The notes: generated by a model from the sequence alone, not told the origin. A stretch of 64,000 bases of DNA from Mucidula mucida (GCA_015501055.1 JADNYV010000023.1:248001-312000), one strand, 5' to 3'. Positions 9,506 to 23,200 are shown, counted from the first letter of the stretch. Made by a program: numbers and translations.

Positions 9506-12500
9506 AATCGTTGTGAACGAGGATGGCAAGCTGCCCGTCAGTCAAGTTTCAGACGCTGAAAAGCGGGTGAGTATTCAAACCGCTGTGTCTCATCTTTGTG
9601 TGATGTGATAGCGGTGTTTGATAACACATGGGTCTGTACAATGCAAAGGTCCGTTAATATTACAGGACAAGAATAGAGCTAGGACTTTACCGGAAAATCA
9701 AAAGCGGCTGAGAAATCACCAGCGCCTGAGGCAAAGAAGGCGCTATTATTAATATTGCGCGCACCAAAAGTGTGCATACGGTTTGAAGACGATTGAAAAG
9801 CAAATTTCTTAAAGCATTGCTGTGCGGCGGACAAGGAACTAGCTCTATCCTTGCGCAAGCAACACTTCAACATCCAAGAGAAAAAGTGATAACGAAGGCC
9901 GAAGCTGCCCGAACAATAGAGATCAGAAACCAATGAGTTGCTTGCTATCGTTTGTGTCATCAAACTAGTGATGCAAGCTCAGCTCGGTGCAGGTGGGACG
10001 GTTCAATCGCCATTGGGTCTGGTCTGGGGACATGACGGGGATTTATTATTTAAACAAATGGAGATTGTGCACGTGGTCGCTGTCATCCTTTCCTCCTACT
10101 CCCATGGTCTACTCCGCAATCCATGTTCCTTTATGTACCCCTTCCTAGACACGGCACAAAATGAACTAGCTGGCTACGCGCTGCGCCCTAAAATGGTGTA
10201 GGCAAGTACTCCTTTGTTCTGGACACAAACACCTATTCATCTCTGATTCTTTGAGCAGATCCAGGCCTGTTTCACATCGCAATTGTACTCGGCTACTGTC
10301 TGACCTTCATCTTAACATTTAGCAGACAAGGCCTCTTCTGCTAAGTCTGGGTTCGCTATGCAAGCAGAAGTGTAACGAGACCTCTTAGAAAATGCATACA
10401 ATGCAACACATTTCGCCGTCTCTCTACTGTAATTCAGGATGCTTCAGCCATTTGCGTCATTTTATAAACTACAGGAACTTTACCGGTCTCATGCCCAGTG
10501 CATACAGCATCTGTTGTCGCGCCATAATGTCGGTATAATACATCAATCGCCTTTATAGGTGCGAATGTGACGTCACCTTAACAGGCACATCTATATTAGC
10601 ACTCTCTCAGCCTGCTCTGTTGCCGTCGGAGTACCAAGGCATGTTCCGTCCCAATTCCGAACATGAATCACGACAATAGCACGTGGTCGTATATTATACC
10701 TCCCCAATCATGACATGACTCATCTTTCAACCTTTCTTCCTTGTGCGCTCTCAGCGTGACGAGACCGGTAAGTTTTGATATATGTTCTCTCGGTGCGGTA
10801 TGATGAGATATCTTTACTTAGCTCTGGTCTGTCGCCTGGTACATGGCTCGGATGCATTTTCGCGCTCTCCTGGTTCAACAGGCTGGCGGTTGAGACCTAG
10901 ACTGGATATTTGTTGTTTGCCCTCGACTTCCTTTCACAGAATGGCATGTTGAGCTCAGCATATACTCTTCATGTTGCCTCTAATGGTGTTATAGTCTCCT
11001 ATTACTGCTGGACCGCGACGCGCCATGGTTCTAACGCATATATGGGTCTAACAAGGTCATTGAATGGTGGGGCATCTTCAACGACAACTTGTCTTCCAGC
11101 CCAGGCCTTCAATTGGCATACTGAACACAATCATGCAGTTCCAGTCGGTGCATGTGTTTGTTATGTGTTCTAAGACGCTTTGCCGTCTGTTCACTGCATC
11201 AATATATCATGCCATAATGTAAGTTGACTTTTCCGTGCAGCATACGAAGACTACAACTAGTAGATCTTCTTGCTTGAAATTGAAGAGATGTGGATTCATC
11301 TTCACTTCAGGACTGATTGCCGACGAGCACAAACAGTGTACTTTGAAGCAACCAAAGATGTTGACAATTGACTACTTGTCCTCCCAAAGTCGCTCAGCAA
11401 AAGGTGTGTCAGTTTTGAATTGCGCGGCTCAATGCTGATTATTTCTCTAGCCTACACCAAGAGTATTAGCAAAGTGTCCCCGGGAATACATCTCTCATCT
11501 CACAATGCGCCGACAATAATCTTCAGATCTTCGAGTGGGACGCTGTGTGTCCCGCTGGCGTTCCCCGCAAGCGGGGATCGTAGTGTGCATCAGGACGATC
11601 AAAGACAAAAGGTCATCATTTACTAACTATCGGTTGGCAACATGACACATTGCTGGCTTGTATGTACTGCGCGCCCTGGGAGGATGTTACTGGAAGATCT
11701 CAGACTTCTCGTGATGCTCTCTTCGTATCGTCGGCTTCACTGTGGATAGGTCACTGGTTGACTTCATTGCGCTTCTCTGTCTGTTTGCCTCTGACTGTTG
11801 GACAGGTGTGGATAATATACAGACTCCCGACTCTGTCACTCTGTTCCAATACGTATCAGTCTATTTTGATGGTCCACCGCACCCCCTGGCGAACTGCTCA
11901 AAGTTTTCCCTTATCGTGCTCGTCAAGAGCCAGGCCCTTCAGCCTACAAATTTTGATCGGCGCTGATGCGACTCCTTATCGCAGTGCACACGACTTGTTT
12001 TGCGGGCCTCATGGTCTCGATAAACGCTGTCAGGACGGTGCGCGTCATTTGGTTTGTTGAACGCGTCGCGATCGCTCGGCTTTCAACGGGTAGTCAAGTC
12101 CTTTGTGTATGGGACATCCCGGATTGCTTGCCCGCGCCCAACTCGATGCGAATGTGGGGAACTGCGCCGCGATGACTCAACTCCCGAGGCTCGGAGGCTT
12201 TCTATCCTGCTCGATCGACGTCATTGATGCGCCCTCCCGCCAAGCGTCTTGGGCAGCTATTTTTACAACCAGCAGGCCTTGTATTTTTGGACGACGTCTT
12301 AGCGCTCTTGTGCTCGCCAAGTGCCCAAAGGGCGGGTACACGCTGGGCACGATGGCGACAATCTCTGCGTCCAGATGACGATCATTTCAATTTCTGTTCA
12401 GAAAGGCTCCGCTGCGCCGACTGGTCGTGTGCTCGCTGCTGCTGCTGGTGATGAACGTTGAATGCGTGATGGAGGGTTCTTTGAAATTTGAAGCTGTTCC

Positions 12501-13740
12501 GAACAGGAATTCGGAGGGTGATGCTTTCGGAGGCATTGCTTCGAGGTCTGATTTGTCCTCTCCTCCCGAAGCCATCCATTCAATCGTTTGCTTCAGGTGC
12601 TCAAGGCCAAGCCAGAGCTTCATGTGGGTCGTTCGGCGTAAGCCCTTTACAATGTAACGTTTGATGTCTATCAAAGCTTGACGTTGAGATATATGGTGGC
12701 GTCTATGCATTTGGGCTGTCCACGTCACCTCTCTTCCGAAGCGGGATCCTTGTCGGTCACCATCGTCTCGAGACTAGGACAAATCTGACGCTCTGCCCAT
12801 CGTCAACTCCATTCGTGACCGTATCCCATTCACACGCCGTCATTATCTTTACAGGGCGCGGACCTGGTGCTTCGTGATGGTGCACCGCTTAGGTCTGTTT
12901 CTGGACACGCTTTACATCTGAATTCACGCAGGTCTAGGGCTTTTGGATCCTTCCGATAGTACTGTAACCGAGTGGGGCATATTCTTGTCCGTGTTTACAG
13001 TGCCGTTTAACTGACCGGTGACCTGGATGTCCGAACTTTCTGTCAAGGGTCTATATTCCTCGCGAAGAACTACCCCATGCTTGGATACATACATTTGGAT
13101 TTAGCCATTTTCCCGATGCCTCTTTGTGCGTCAACTCCAGATCTGGATGGAGAACCCTCAGGAAAACATTTTCAAGAGTTATAATTGGTTAGGATCTCCG
13201 GGCGATACGTCGCGTCTAAACGGTGTATACGGAGGAAATTATTGGACATCCTATCCACGGGAGCTAGGAATCGCACTGCATACTGACAAGGAAGCCTCAC
13301 CTCGTACTCCTTACGGACGAACAACCGATGAGAACCGGTCAAAGACCTAGCGGAGCTTAGGGGTGCTAACTCTTTCCGTAGACGTGATCATGATGTATCG
13401 GTTAAATCGTCTTTTTTCTACAGCGCACACATTCCGAGACTCCCTGGTTTCTACGTGATACGAAGGGCTGGACGAGTGAAAGGAGAGACACGTTTTGTTT
13501 GACATTCGTTATCTTTGACGCATGACATGCAGGAGACCAGAATGCGCTGAAGCGCGCGAACACTGCGACCACCGACGCCAAGTAGCGCGTATTCTGTATC
13601 AATGTCATATGGAAAGGCACCATATGGCTGGACCACGCAGACAGCTGCGAAGATTGAATGCCACGCGGCTTATCTCTATATTGCCCTGTTTAGATTTGTT
13701 TCTCGTGGAGATGGAGTTGCATCAACTGATCAAAAGGCAA
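9506..13740. other. About 4.2 kb without a recognisable gene
   Basis: Short frames occur on both strands (for example 9679-9963 -, 10910-11173 +, 11650-12060 +, 12387-12728 -), but none shows recognisable motifs or can be extended over introns. Hydrophobic bits such as FIALLCLFASDCW could be relics of membrane-protein genes, but I cannot align them to a family. Positions 10066-10110 resemble 3244-3288. This stretch most likely holds decayed genes and repeats. Confidence 0.35.
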
Positions 13741-13751
13741 ATTGATGGATG

Positions 13752-13760
13752 TATATAAAA
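13752..13760 (+). promoter_or_regulatory. TATA box (TATATAAAA) of the permease gene
   Basis: A near-consensus TATATAAAA lies 64 bases before the ATG at 13824, leaving a 5' leader of about 30-40 bases. Confidence 0.6.
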
Positions 13761-13823
13761 GAAGCAGGCGGATTTGGAAAGCGACAGGATTTTCTTCCCC
13801 TTACACCCGTCGCCCTCGACGCA

Positions 13824-15777
13824 ATGTCCTCAGAGAAGGTCTACGATGCGGAAAAAGGCTCCAAGTCCAACCTCGACGTCGAAGTCGCTGCCCACGATGA
13901 TCGTGTCGTAGATGCGTCGACCGAGGACCCCCATATGCATCGTGCTCTCAAGGGAAGACAAGTGTCAATGATTGCTATTGTACGTTTCTTCTACGCATCT
14001 TCAAATCGCTTCTCATTCTTGTTTAGGCTGGCACTATTGGAACGGGTCTCTTCTTGGGTTCCGGTAAGGCTATTGCGAACGGTGGCCCCGTCGGTGCCGT
14101 TCTCGGTTACCTCATCGTCGGTCTGCTTGTCGGTATGATGATGTACTGCCTTGGAGAGGTAAGTTCGCCTCCCCCCCCGCGCTCGGATTTCTAAATGACG
14201 CCTTTTAGATGATGGTGCATGATCCTAGTGCTGGCGGGTTCATTGAATTCTCGTCTCGTTATGTTGATCCCGCCCTTGGCTTTGCGATGGGTTGGCAATT
14301 CTGGTTCCAAACTGCTATGACCGCTCCTGTCGAAGTTGTCGCTGCCTCCATCGTCATCCAGTATTGGGACCAGGCGAGCAACCACTTGGCGATCTACGTG
14401 ACCGTCATGCTGATCGGTATGATTGGCATCAATCTTGCGGGTGTCAAGTTAGTCTCCCGTTTGTCGAGCTGTCAGTATACTGATATCGTCGTAGGTACTT
14501 TGGCGAGTTTGAATTCTGGTTCAGCTTCCTCAAAATTTCCACGGTCATCGGTCTGTGCATTGTGGCTCTTGTCATTGACCTCGGTGGTGCACCCGATCGA
14601 GATCGCCGTGGTTTCCGTTACTGGAGGGATTCGCCATTTAACAATGACTACCTCGACATCGTACCAGCGTCAAAGGCTCGTTTCCTTGGATGTACGTACT
14701 CATTTAGCGCCTTTCCAACACCGCTGACACTTTAATTCAGTCTGGGCTGTGCTCACACAGGCAGCCTTCTCGTACGGTGGTATGGAAGGTTTGGCGTCAA
14801 TCTGTCTGGAAGCCGAGAACCCGCGTAAGACCATGCGCACTGCCGTCCGCGCCATCTTCTATCGTATTGTGCTGCTCTGTACGTCCCACTCTCTTCACAC
14901 GCGCATGTGTCTGACCTAATCACCAGACATTGTCTCCCTCTGGCTGGTCGGCATGTGCATCTCGCCTGATGACCCGAACCTTCTCCAGGCCAATGCTGAG
15001 GGCTCCGGAACGGGCGCCCAGGCGCCATTCGTCATCGTCATCAGGACCTCCGGTATCAAGGTTCTTGACCACATCGTCAACGCTGTCATTCTCACGTCGG
15101 CTTTCTCTTCCGGCAACGAGTTCCTGTACTCTTCCTCGCGTGCGCTGTTCATGCTCGCACAGGAAGGTCAGGCTCCCCGCATCTTCGCCAAGGTGTTGCC
15201 CAACGGTGTTCCCATCGTGGCCCTCGCCTTCACTTCGCTGTTCTCTCTCCTGGCCTATCTTAACTGTGGTGCAGGAGGTGCAGAGGACGCGTTCAACTGG
15301 CTTGCGAACATTACTACGCTCGGTTCTATGCTCACATGGTGTGGCGTTGCTATTACCCACATTCGTTTCTACCGTGGCATGAAGGCACAGGGGGTGTCAC
15401 GCGACATTCTTCCCTTCAAGTCATGGCTCATGCCATGGGGAGCGTACTGTGTGCTCTGTTCTTTCCTTGTTATCATCTTGTGCGTATCGTCTATAACTCT
15501 GCCGTATCGTACCTTGCTGATATTCTATTCAGTTTCTCTGGCTGGACGAGTCTGAAGCCTTGGTCGGCTTCCGATTTCTTCTCCACTTACATCAACATTC
15601 CCTTCACGGTGTTGCTCTACTTTGGCTGGAAGTATTTCAAGAAGACCAAGATTGTCTCGCTCACTGAGATGGATGTGTACGTTGTTTCACGCTTTCACCT
15701 CTACCATCCAACTGATTGATATCTTCAGGACATCACATTACATCGAGGGATCTGTCGTGCGCAGTAAGCTGCATTAA
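13824..15777 (+). CDS. Amino acid permease (YAT/GAP-type, APC superfamily), eight exons
   Basis: Plasma-membrane proton/amino acid symporter family. Exons 13824-13979, 14027-14158, 14209-14447, 14495-14691, 14741-14878, 14927-15479, 15533-15676 and 15729-15777 join exactly to 536 codons including stop (535 residues). The N-terminus is hydrophilic (MSSEKVYDAEKGSKSNLDVE). Helix 1 has the family motif GTIGTGLFLGSGKAIANGGP; then GEMMVHDPSAGGFIEFSSRY, FAMGWQFWF, the NLAGVKYFGEFEFWFSFLK block and FSYGGMEGLASICLEAENPR. All are classic for fungal amino acid permeases with 12 helices. Length is normal (500-590). The C-terminal tail ends SVVRSKLH. Substrate cannot be read from sequence; general, proline-type and acidic permeases share these motifs. 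All introns are GT...AG. Confidence 0.92.
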
Positions 15778-16237
15778 ATGCTTCTGGGTCGTTTGTAGAG
15801 GGTTTCTATAGCACTGTTTCGCTGCATATTACTGTACAATCCAGTTGTAGTTTTACGCGCCACCCGATGGATGAAAATTACGCTACATATTTATTAAATG
15901 GCATTTTCGAGGAATCTCAGGCATGTTTGTCCGATTTCTGCTTCTCGGACCGACGAACGACTGTGCTCCAATCCTTGATCTATGAGTCATTTTGGACTCG
16001 ATTTCGAGACGCGATCTCGACTTGCAGAAGCCCGGGCCATTTGCGTGATGAAAACGACTTCTGCCATCGACTACGACGTGCTTTATCATCTAATACTTCG
16101 CCTAATTGCTTCTTCGAGATTAGACGCTACATTGCACGGTGTGCACTACATAACAATGATTTGGCCGCGACGCATTCCAACGGTTCTTCTCTCTGCCAGG
16201 CGATCTCGAATCATCGGAGTCAGAACGCCAATTGCTA
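15778..16237. other. Intergenic stretch before the oxidase gene
   Basis: Contains the 3' flank of the permease and the promoter of the next gene. An open frame on the plus strand runs in from upstream (about 15982) into the oxidase frame but has no independent support. Confidence 0.35.
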
Positions 16238-16244
16238 TAAAACA
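16238..16244 (+). promoter_or_regulatory. TATA box (TATAAAA) of the PNPOx gene
   Basis: TATAAAA lies 59 bases upstream of the ATG at 16297. This helps choose that ATG over in-frame upstream ATGs near 15982, which lie before the TATA box. Confidence 0.55.
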
Positions 16245-16296
16245 CAACCAGATATCGATATCGGAACATCGCTATTCCCACAACTGGACAGGAGAA

Positions 16297-17042
16297 ATGC
16301 ACGCGCAAGATCCTACGCCCGTCATCTCGGCATCGGAGGACAAGATCCATATCCTCCCACACGCCACATACACTTCCCCCCTCGGATCCCTGACTCCCGC
16401 GTCCGTCTCGCCCGATCCTTTAGCCCAGTTCCGCGCGTGGCTCGAGGATGCCGTCGAGGCCGGTGTCGCGGAACCAGAGGCCATGGCCCTTTCTACCGTA
16501 GCTCTCGACCCCGCCCCGCTTCCGAGTTGCCGTATAGTCCTCTTGAAAACGGTGGACAAGACCGGGTTTGTGTTTTACACAAACTACACGTCTCGCAAGT
16601 CTCGTGAGCTGGAACGGACTCCGGCGGCCGCTCTGGTGTTTTATTGGCGCGAGGTGCATCGGAGTGTACGTGTTGTAGGCGAGGTTGAGAAGGTGACTGA
16701 GGAAGAGGCCATTGAGTACTTCCAGTCGCGCCCGCGCGGCAGTCAGCTGGGGGCTTGGGCTAGTTTCCAGAGCACTGTGGTGGGCGAAAGTGACGTTGCG
16801 ACGCGTCTCAACAAAATAGAGCAAGACTTTCATGGTAAACAAGTGGACAAGCCAGCGTTTTGGGGCGGGTGGAGAGTCGTTCCTAGGTTAGTTTTCTTTT
16901 ATCCGTCTTTTCGTTTCTGAAGTTGACTCCATTTGTTAGGGAGGTCGAGTTCTGGAGCGGAAAACCTTCGAGGTTGCATGACCGTGTTAGATATCTTCGG
17001 TCTACTGAGGGTACATGGGCAATAGATCGATTGGCGCCTTGA
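16297..17042 (+). CDS. PDX3: Pyridoxamine 5'-phosphate oxidase (PNPOx), two exons
   Basis: FMN enzyme that oxidises pyridoxine or pyridoxamine phosphate to pyridoxal 5'-phosphate (vitamin B6 salvage, EC 1.4.3.5). Exon 1 (16297-16886) and exon 2 (16940-17042) give 230 residues, close to the 228 of the yeast enzyme. The order fits the family: DPLAQFRAWLEDAVEAGVAE, then ALSTV, SCRIVLLKTVDKTGFVFYTN (FMN phosphate-binding region), TSRKSRELERTPAAALVFYW, SRPRGSQLGAWAS, and the C-terminal signature VEFWSGKPSRLHDRVRY ending IDRLAP. The exon junction rebuilds the first residues of that signature. The start was chosen from the TATA box and normal length. Gene name follows the yeast orthologue. Confidence 0.93.
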
Positions 17043-17304
17043 GTTTGGTATAAGAAAGATTTAAATATCGTATATTTCTTCATCGAACTAATGTAGGATA
17101 CCTGGCAGGAGCTTCGTGTGACGTTAGTCTCTCGAGCTTTCTGCCTGGCCAAGTAGTTCTCAGTTCATATATCTCTTTACTGTAAACGACATACATTCAC
17201 TCGTAAACACAAATAATCAAAAGCGTAATATAAGTCCATCAGTAACGAGTGGTGCGTGGAATCACAGATAAGTAAAAAAAAAGTCAGTCAGTCCAAGCAA
17301 ACAT

Positions 17305-19432
17305 CTACCATGATGCCTTGATCAAATCCGCCGCCTTCTCCGCAATCCCATACAGCGTCGCGGACAGATGTGCGCTGACCTGCGTGGGCATAACACTCGC
17401 GTCAACCACACGCACGTTGGCGGTTCCATACACCTTCAAGTCCGCACCGACCACACCGCCCAAGTCCTTCCTCATCATCGCTAGCGACCCGACGGGGTGC
17501 GCGACAGCTGCGAAGCCATTGGAGACCCAGTTGTACCAGCTCTCGTCTGAACCATCGACTGCGGAGCCGGGCACGCGCTCCCCAGTCGAGAGCGTGCTGA
17601 TAGGAGGAGAGCTCAGGATCTTGCGGGCGAGCTTGCATGCAGCGACCTGAACATCGAGATCCCAGTCAACCGAGAAGTAGTTGACGGTAACGGCAGGTTG
17701 CGTGAAGGGATCTGCCGATGTTATTGAAACGTTTCCTCGACTGAAAGGAAGGAGCTGCCACAAGTCGATACCGAGGTCGCTGGAAAGAGGTTAGCAGATT
17801 CGAAGCCTTGCGAAAGCTTTCGACTCACGCGGGGTACCCGCTGTCGAAGAAGAGTTCTGCGACGGGGGCTAGACGAAGCGTAAGTTAGAAGCTTGACGAG
17901 AGCGGTGGTAGACGACGACTAACCATTGCCGTTAATGATCAAGTCAGCCTGGATACCGAAGATGGATTCTAGTGCTTCCTGGCTGACACCAGCGCTCGCT
18001 TGACTCGCGGCCCAAGAGCTTAAATTGTCTTGAATCTTGCTAATCGAAGTCTGAGCATCGTCTCCGAAGACTTGGTAGATATTCGGGTAGGCGATAGCGT
18101 CAGAAGGACCTTGCCCTCCATAATCGTAACCGTTGCCGTTGGCACCAAGAGAGTTCATGGTCTGTTCCTGAAGATGCTTGCCGACTTGCTTGAGTTCAAG
18201 CTGAGTGGTGATACCGAGCGGGGATAGAACGTCCGAGTCACCGATGCCGGATAGCTGAAGGAGCGCAGGAGATTGTATGGCCCCGGCTGCGACGATAACC
18301 TCCCGGTTGGCTGTCGCCGTGTACTTGTTGGCGGATCCCTGGCGCTGAAACTCGACGCCTGAGGCAGTAAGCGGGCTGCTTCCTTCCTTCCAGTTGATCT
18401 TGGTCACCTAACATGAGGTTAGAATAAAGCGTAGAAGAGCTGCAATATATTGGCACACATGGTAGGTTGTCAAGGTGAGCCAGTTTGTCCTAGTGTCCTC
18501 AACGGGGGTAAGATAAGCCTGGCAAGAAGAAGAACGGTGGTCGCTGTCTTGCCAGTCAATTGTCTGTGCTAAAGATTAGACACATAACAAAGAAAGTAAA
18601 GGTAGTACGCGTACCAAGGGCGTAATGGATACGCAATTGGCCCCGCCGCCATTGGTATCAGCAGAGTGCTCAATACCGGTCAGGTTTACGATAGTCTCAA
18701 CGAAGCTACTTTGTTGAGGTCCACCGTACATGAGATCGGGATAGGTAACCTGGACGGGTCCGCTGGTGCCGTGATAATCAGGATTGTATTGAGCTCCCTT
18801 CGCCTGCTGCTGGTCATTTGGCGCAGAGAACGTTTCGGACTAAGGAACCACATATAAGCCATCGATTAACCAGGGTATCCAATAATGAACGCACCTTCTT
18901 CATGTAGGAGAAGATTCCGTTCCAATCCCATCCAGAATTTGCGTCGGAGTCTTCCAATAAAGAGAGCCAAGCGTCGTACTGCGCCGCCAATCCACGGGTA
19001 TAGTGGCCTCCGTTGATGGACGTGCTACCCCCAAGGGTTTTACCACTAAGAACTTGGAATCAACATCGTCGCAGGTTCATGATAAGAAAAGGCTTACCCA
19101 TGCATGGTCTTCCCTTGGTCAGTGCTCCAAGCCCAGTCCAATTCAGTACCAAAGGCCTGACTGTACGCGTAAATGTCATAGACGCGAGAGTCATCGCGAT
19201 CGTCCGCGCCAGCTTCAATCAGCAACACCGACACGCTCGAATCCTCCGCAAGACGCGCCGCCACCGTCGTCCCAGCCAACCCCGCTCCAACCACGATATA
19301 GTCGAAAGCCTGGTCCTTGACTTCACTCGCCCGTGTCGTGACCCCATACGCGCGTTTTCGTAGAGGAGACGCGGTCGCAGAGCTCAAGAGGACGGCGGTA
19401 AATAGGAAAGAGAATGAAATAGACCGCATCAT
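17305..19432 (-). CDS. Secreted GMC oxidoreductase (aryl-alcohol/glucose oxidase-like)
   Basis: FAD enzyme of the glucose-methanol-choline family (AA3-like), probably exported. The ATG at 19430-19432 gives a signal peptide MMRSISFSFLFTAVLLSSAT. The FAD-binding Rossmann motif follows (FDYIVVGAGLAGTTVAARLA, near 19290-19270), then the acidic ribose-binding LLIEAGADDRDD and, across an intron, MHGGKTLGGSTSINGGHYTR, the GMC signature region. A second signature, AAGAIQSPALLQLSGIG, is near 18260. The catalytic His is in HPVGS (near 17499) and the partner His in SAHLSATLYGIAEKAADL (near 17368). The protein ends DLIKASW. Several short introns keep frame at the junctions checked. The substrate (aryl alcohol, sugar, other) cannot be decided; in wood- or litter-decay fungi such enzymes supply peroxide. 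A TACATAAG about 65 bases upstream may be the TATA element. Confidence 0.88.
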
Positions 19433-20211
19433 CAAAGAAAAAGAATAATAAGAAGGATGAACGGAATGGGAAAAAAGGAGAGACCAAGCGTGGCTGGTCT
19501 TATGTAGCATTTGATTCCGTGCTACACACGAAACGGTATCAGGGTGCTAGACCCCGACATCGTTTCATCGCTCCACCCCTTCCCCGGGTCTTCCACTCAC
19601 GTAGGGATTTATATGCCGTTAATAGGCTTGAGGAGCGGTTGCGTCAGATACCAAAATCGTCGACTGCTGGCAAAGAGCTCAATATCCTGGTGATGGTACA
19701 TAGAAGAAAGCCAAAGCCGACTTGCCGAATGAGCTGTACTCAAATTTTGACGACAGTTTGAAGGTCGGGCGACACGGTAGTCCCGAGGTCCTCTCTGATA
19801 CGATTTAAATGGACCTCGGGTCCTCTCTGGGCCCATGCGAGATGTCAACACATCCCCCGAAGAGTGAGGAGGTTGGCTATTTTTAGCCATTCTCTACACG
19901 CCACATCTCCACACTGCACTTCAAAGCTGTGCGGCGGCGGCGAGCTCTTAGTCGTTAATTCGCTCTGACTTTGTTTGGACGTTTTGCAAATCAATCCAAG
20001 TTTGAAGCTTGATGGCAACAGAGACGTAACCAGTATCGCACACACGGTAGAATCACGCCACATCCAACAGTCCACATGGTCACTTGATTCAAATTGTTCT
20101 CGTCATAGGACAGTAAAGAGTAAGTACCAAGAACAGCCATACAGTACATCCAATCTAACCTTCAGCTTCATCATCAAATATCGTACACGCTCTCAGATTC
20201 CCTTCGCAACT
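19433..20211. other. Intergenic stretch between two minus-strand genes
   Basis: Holds the promoter of the GMC gene at the left and the 3' flank of the RdRP gene at the right. Short frames on both strands have no support. Confidence 0.35.
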
Positions 20212-23200
20212 TCAATACCTCGTAATCCTGCGCGCCTTCTTCACAATTCCCAGCATAACACCCAACGCAATCAACCCAAAACTCGAAGCACCAAACGCTT
20301 GCGGGTTCTCAGCCAACTCATCGTCTGCCGCCTGCCACGCAGCGCCAGCACGAACATACGCCTCGATGTCTCTGTTCGATAACCGGTCATCATCGTCCTC
20401 GTCCTCATCATCATCCTCTTCGTCAACGATCGCATCCTCGGCCGCAGCCGGCGGCGCATCCACCCTTCGCAATTCTCGACGGACAGCCTTGGTCAACTGT
20501 TGGGTCTAAGGAATAACAGCAAATCAATAAACCAATGCAGACCAAGACGAGCAGTAAACAAACCTGAAGATTCATGGAGCCACCGTCTCCCTTCGCTTAT
20601 GATGGTCTGCCCACCTCGCCTGAATCGTCCCACTGACAAGCTCCGCCTCCGACAACTTATCGTTCGGTTGCTTCGACATCGTATGTGCCTGCGCAATTGT
20701 CAAGAGATCCGTCTTATACGTCTCCATCAATCCATCCATCTCCTCCTCTAGCGCCTCATAGCTATCCCACATAGAGGGTAACCCAAGCCGCCGCTGAGCC
20801 TGTTCGTCCATATCCTCCAAAGCCTCAGCGATCAGGGGCCCAAAGGACGGTGAAGCCCCTTCTAGAGTGTCGTCCCGCAAAGGTACACGCCGAAAGAGTT
20901 TTCCAAGAATCTTAGTGCTCGGATAGAACGAAGAGCCCGCGGTTGGGTCTGTGAGTTCAGTCGAAAGAAAGTCGGGCTTCAATGGAGAAGGCGCCTTCGG
21001 GAGTCCTTTAAAGTCAACAGGCGTTCCGGTCTTGGGAAAATCGACAGCGTGAGAGGCGTACTCCGCTAGAAGAAGGCAGTCTTTGCACTCCGGCCCTTGT
21101 TCGTTCGTGTCCGCGATGCACAAGTGACGATTGGCAATCATGCCCACTAGATCCGCTTCCAACTGAGCAGAGCGTGAGGTGCGGGAGAAACAAACGGTGA
21201 GAAAACATACATAGTTGATAACAAAATCAGCTATATCGGAGACTGTACACGGCTCCAAAGTCTCCTTATGAGGAAGTCCTTTGTATGACCCAGGCTCGAC
21301 TGTGCGCTTGGGGAAAAGGTCCGGCTATAATGCATTCAGTCGAGTTGCACAGTTGAACGTAACAAAGAAACTGACGTTGATTATGATGTTGTAAATATCG
21401 CCGTCCAGATCGCCCCCTCCAAGGCAAGATGGTAGGCTTCGTTCACCTCTATTCCATATTTAGCTCACGAACGAAACATAATCGACAAAGAGAAACTCAC
21501 TCGCATGAAAAAACAACCACATTATGGAGATGCTCCAACTCTGGCCGTCGCACAGCGTTAACAAACTGGACGTCCCCAGGATGGATCTGCGGTGACCTCG
21601 TGATAAGCACTTTGCCTTCAATCCTCTTATGCACCCCATTCCTCTCATCCCGCACAGTAGCATAGATCTCGCCCTCCCTCAAACACCCCCACTCATCACT
21701 AACCCCTATCAACGTGTACGACCCCGGAACGGGTATACGCGCACGAAACTTGAGCTCCCTCAAAACGTGCGTAGCAGCGTATGCCAACGACGTCGTGAGT
21801 AGATCACACTGCAGCGTGCCTTGCGTGACATCTTCGTCATCCAAGCCGAGCACCTTGACAAGGTTATTGAACAAGGACGAGAGGCGGAATGACGTCCCCA
21901 GCCCATGTTGCTGGAAGAGGTTCGACGATTCGAGGAAAGATGACCGAATGCGCTCAACGCTATCAATAGCATCGTTCTGCAGAGAGATGAACGCTGAGTC
22001 TTTGACGCCTAAATGCTCGAGAAGCATGATGAGCGGGCGATTGAGGTACATCCTGATGGGCCGCGCCGATGTCGATGCAATATCAAGCGTCAAGGTTGTG
22101 CTCTCGAACTTTGTCTGCGATTTGCGGAGACACAGCACGCGTCCAGATAGCGTGGGGTCCATGAAGATGACCCCCTGATTACGGCGCATTAGCAGACCTA
22201 GCACAAAATAGCAAGACTATACCTTCGCTCCCGCCATGCGAATCTGGAAACACACCGGTATGAGCTTAGCTCGTGTAGCCGACCTCTGTTGACCCTTTAA
22301 CTTTTCCCAGACCGCTCTACAAAGCTCCCCTGACATGGGCGAACACCCATCTGTGAAAAGCGATCCTTGCGACGATATGCGATCCTCAATCAGCTTAATC
22401 TCGCTCGCGTGGAGCGTGATTGAAGGAGACGATGCTGAAAACACCTGCGCCCATCGAGCAGCGAGTAATGCCGGTTTCTTAGCGATCATCGAAAAGTCGC
22501 CCTGAACGTCCGCGTTAACGACATACAGCAACAGGTAAAGGCGTGACCCGTACCAGAGTATCTCTGATAGCAGTTCCAGTCATCAATGTCCTCCCAGTCG
22601 GTACATCAAACCAAAACGGAGCCACAAAGAAGACCGAATGCTGTTTCAATCCACTCATCGAGTACCCCAAAAACTCAAACTTCCTTCCCGCAACATGAAT
22701 GCCTTCCGTAAGCGCCCGTTTGTACCTTGAAGCCAATAATCTCTTGATACTGAGATTGAGAGTGGTATCCTGCCGAAGTGTAAGACGGTTATCGTCTTGG
22801 AACGTAATTCGAAGAAAATTATCATTGTTCCCAAATCGGCGTAGAATGCTGCTCGACTGGTCGGGAAGCGGGCCCTCAAGGATGCGCGCACTCGGCGCAA
22901 GTATCATATGGTAGGACTGGTACAAGGCCGGTGTAGGCGTCGCCATAAGCCGGCTCGTGCGGGGCAGCTCCGGCGCGTATACCTTCACCGCGAGCTCCAA
23001 GAGGTCGCTGAGCGTTGGATCTGGGAGTATCTCTTCGGGCTGTAGTGGGTGCTGTGGCTGAGGTTGCTGCTGGTGCTGCTGACGCACAGCAGCCGCCCTG
23101 CCCCTCTGCCTCCGATTCTTTTTCTTCCTCTTCACACTCGCCACTTGAGAAAACGCTGTCCGCATATCTTTCAACGACAAATTGCCCAAATTCCTCAAAG

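Noticed and set aside
10910..11173. 87-codon plus-strand frame with hydrophobic start
   Set aside because: No conserved motif and cannot be extended across introns; likely chance or a relic too old to name.
11650..12060. 136-codon plus-strand frame
   Set aside because: Arg/Ser/Leu-rich without recognisable pattern; a competing frame in the same DNA looks equally protein-like.
12387..12728. 113-codon minus-strand frame
   Set aside because: An opposite-strand frame of similar quality overlaps it; no motif in either.
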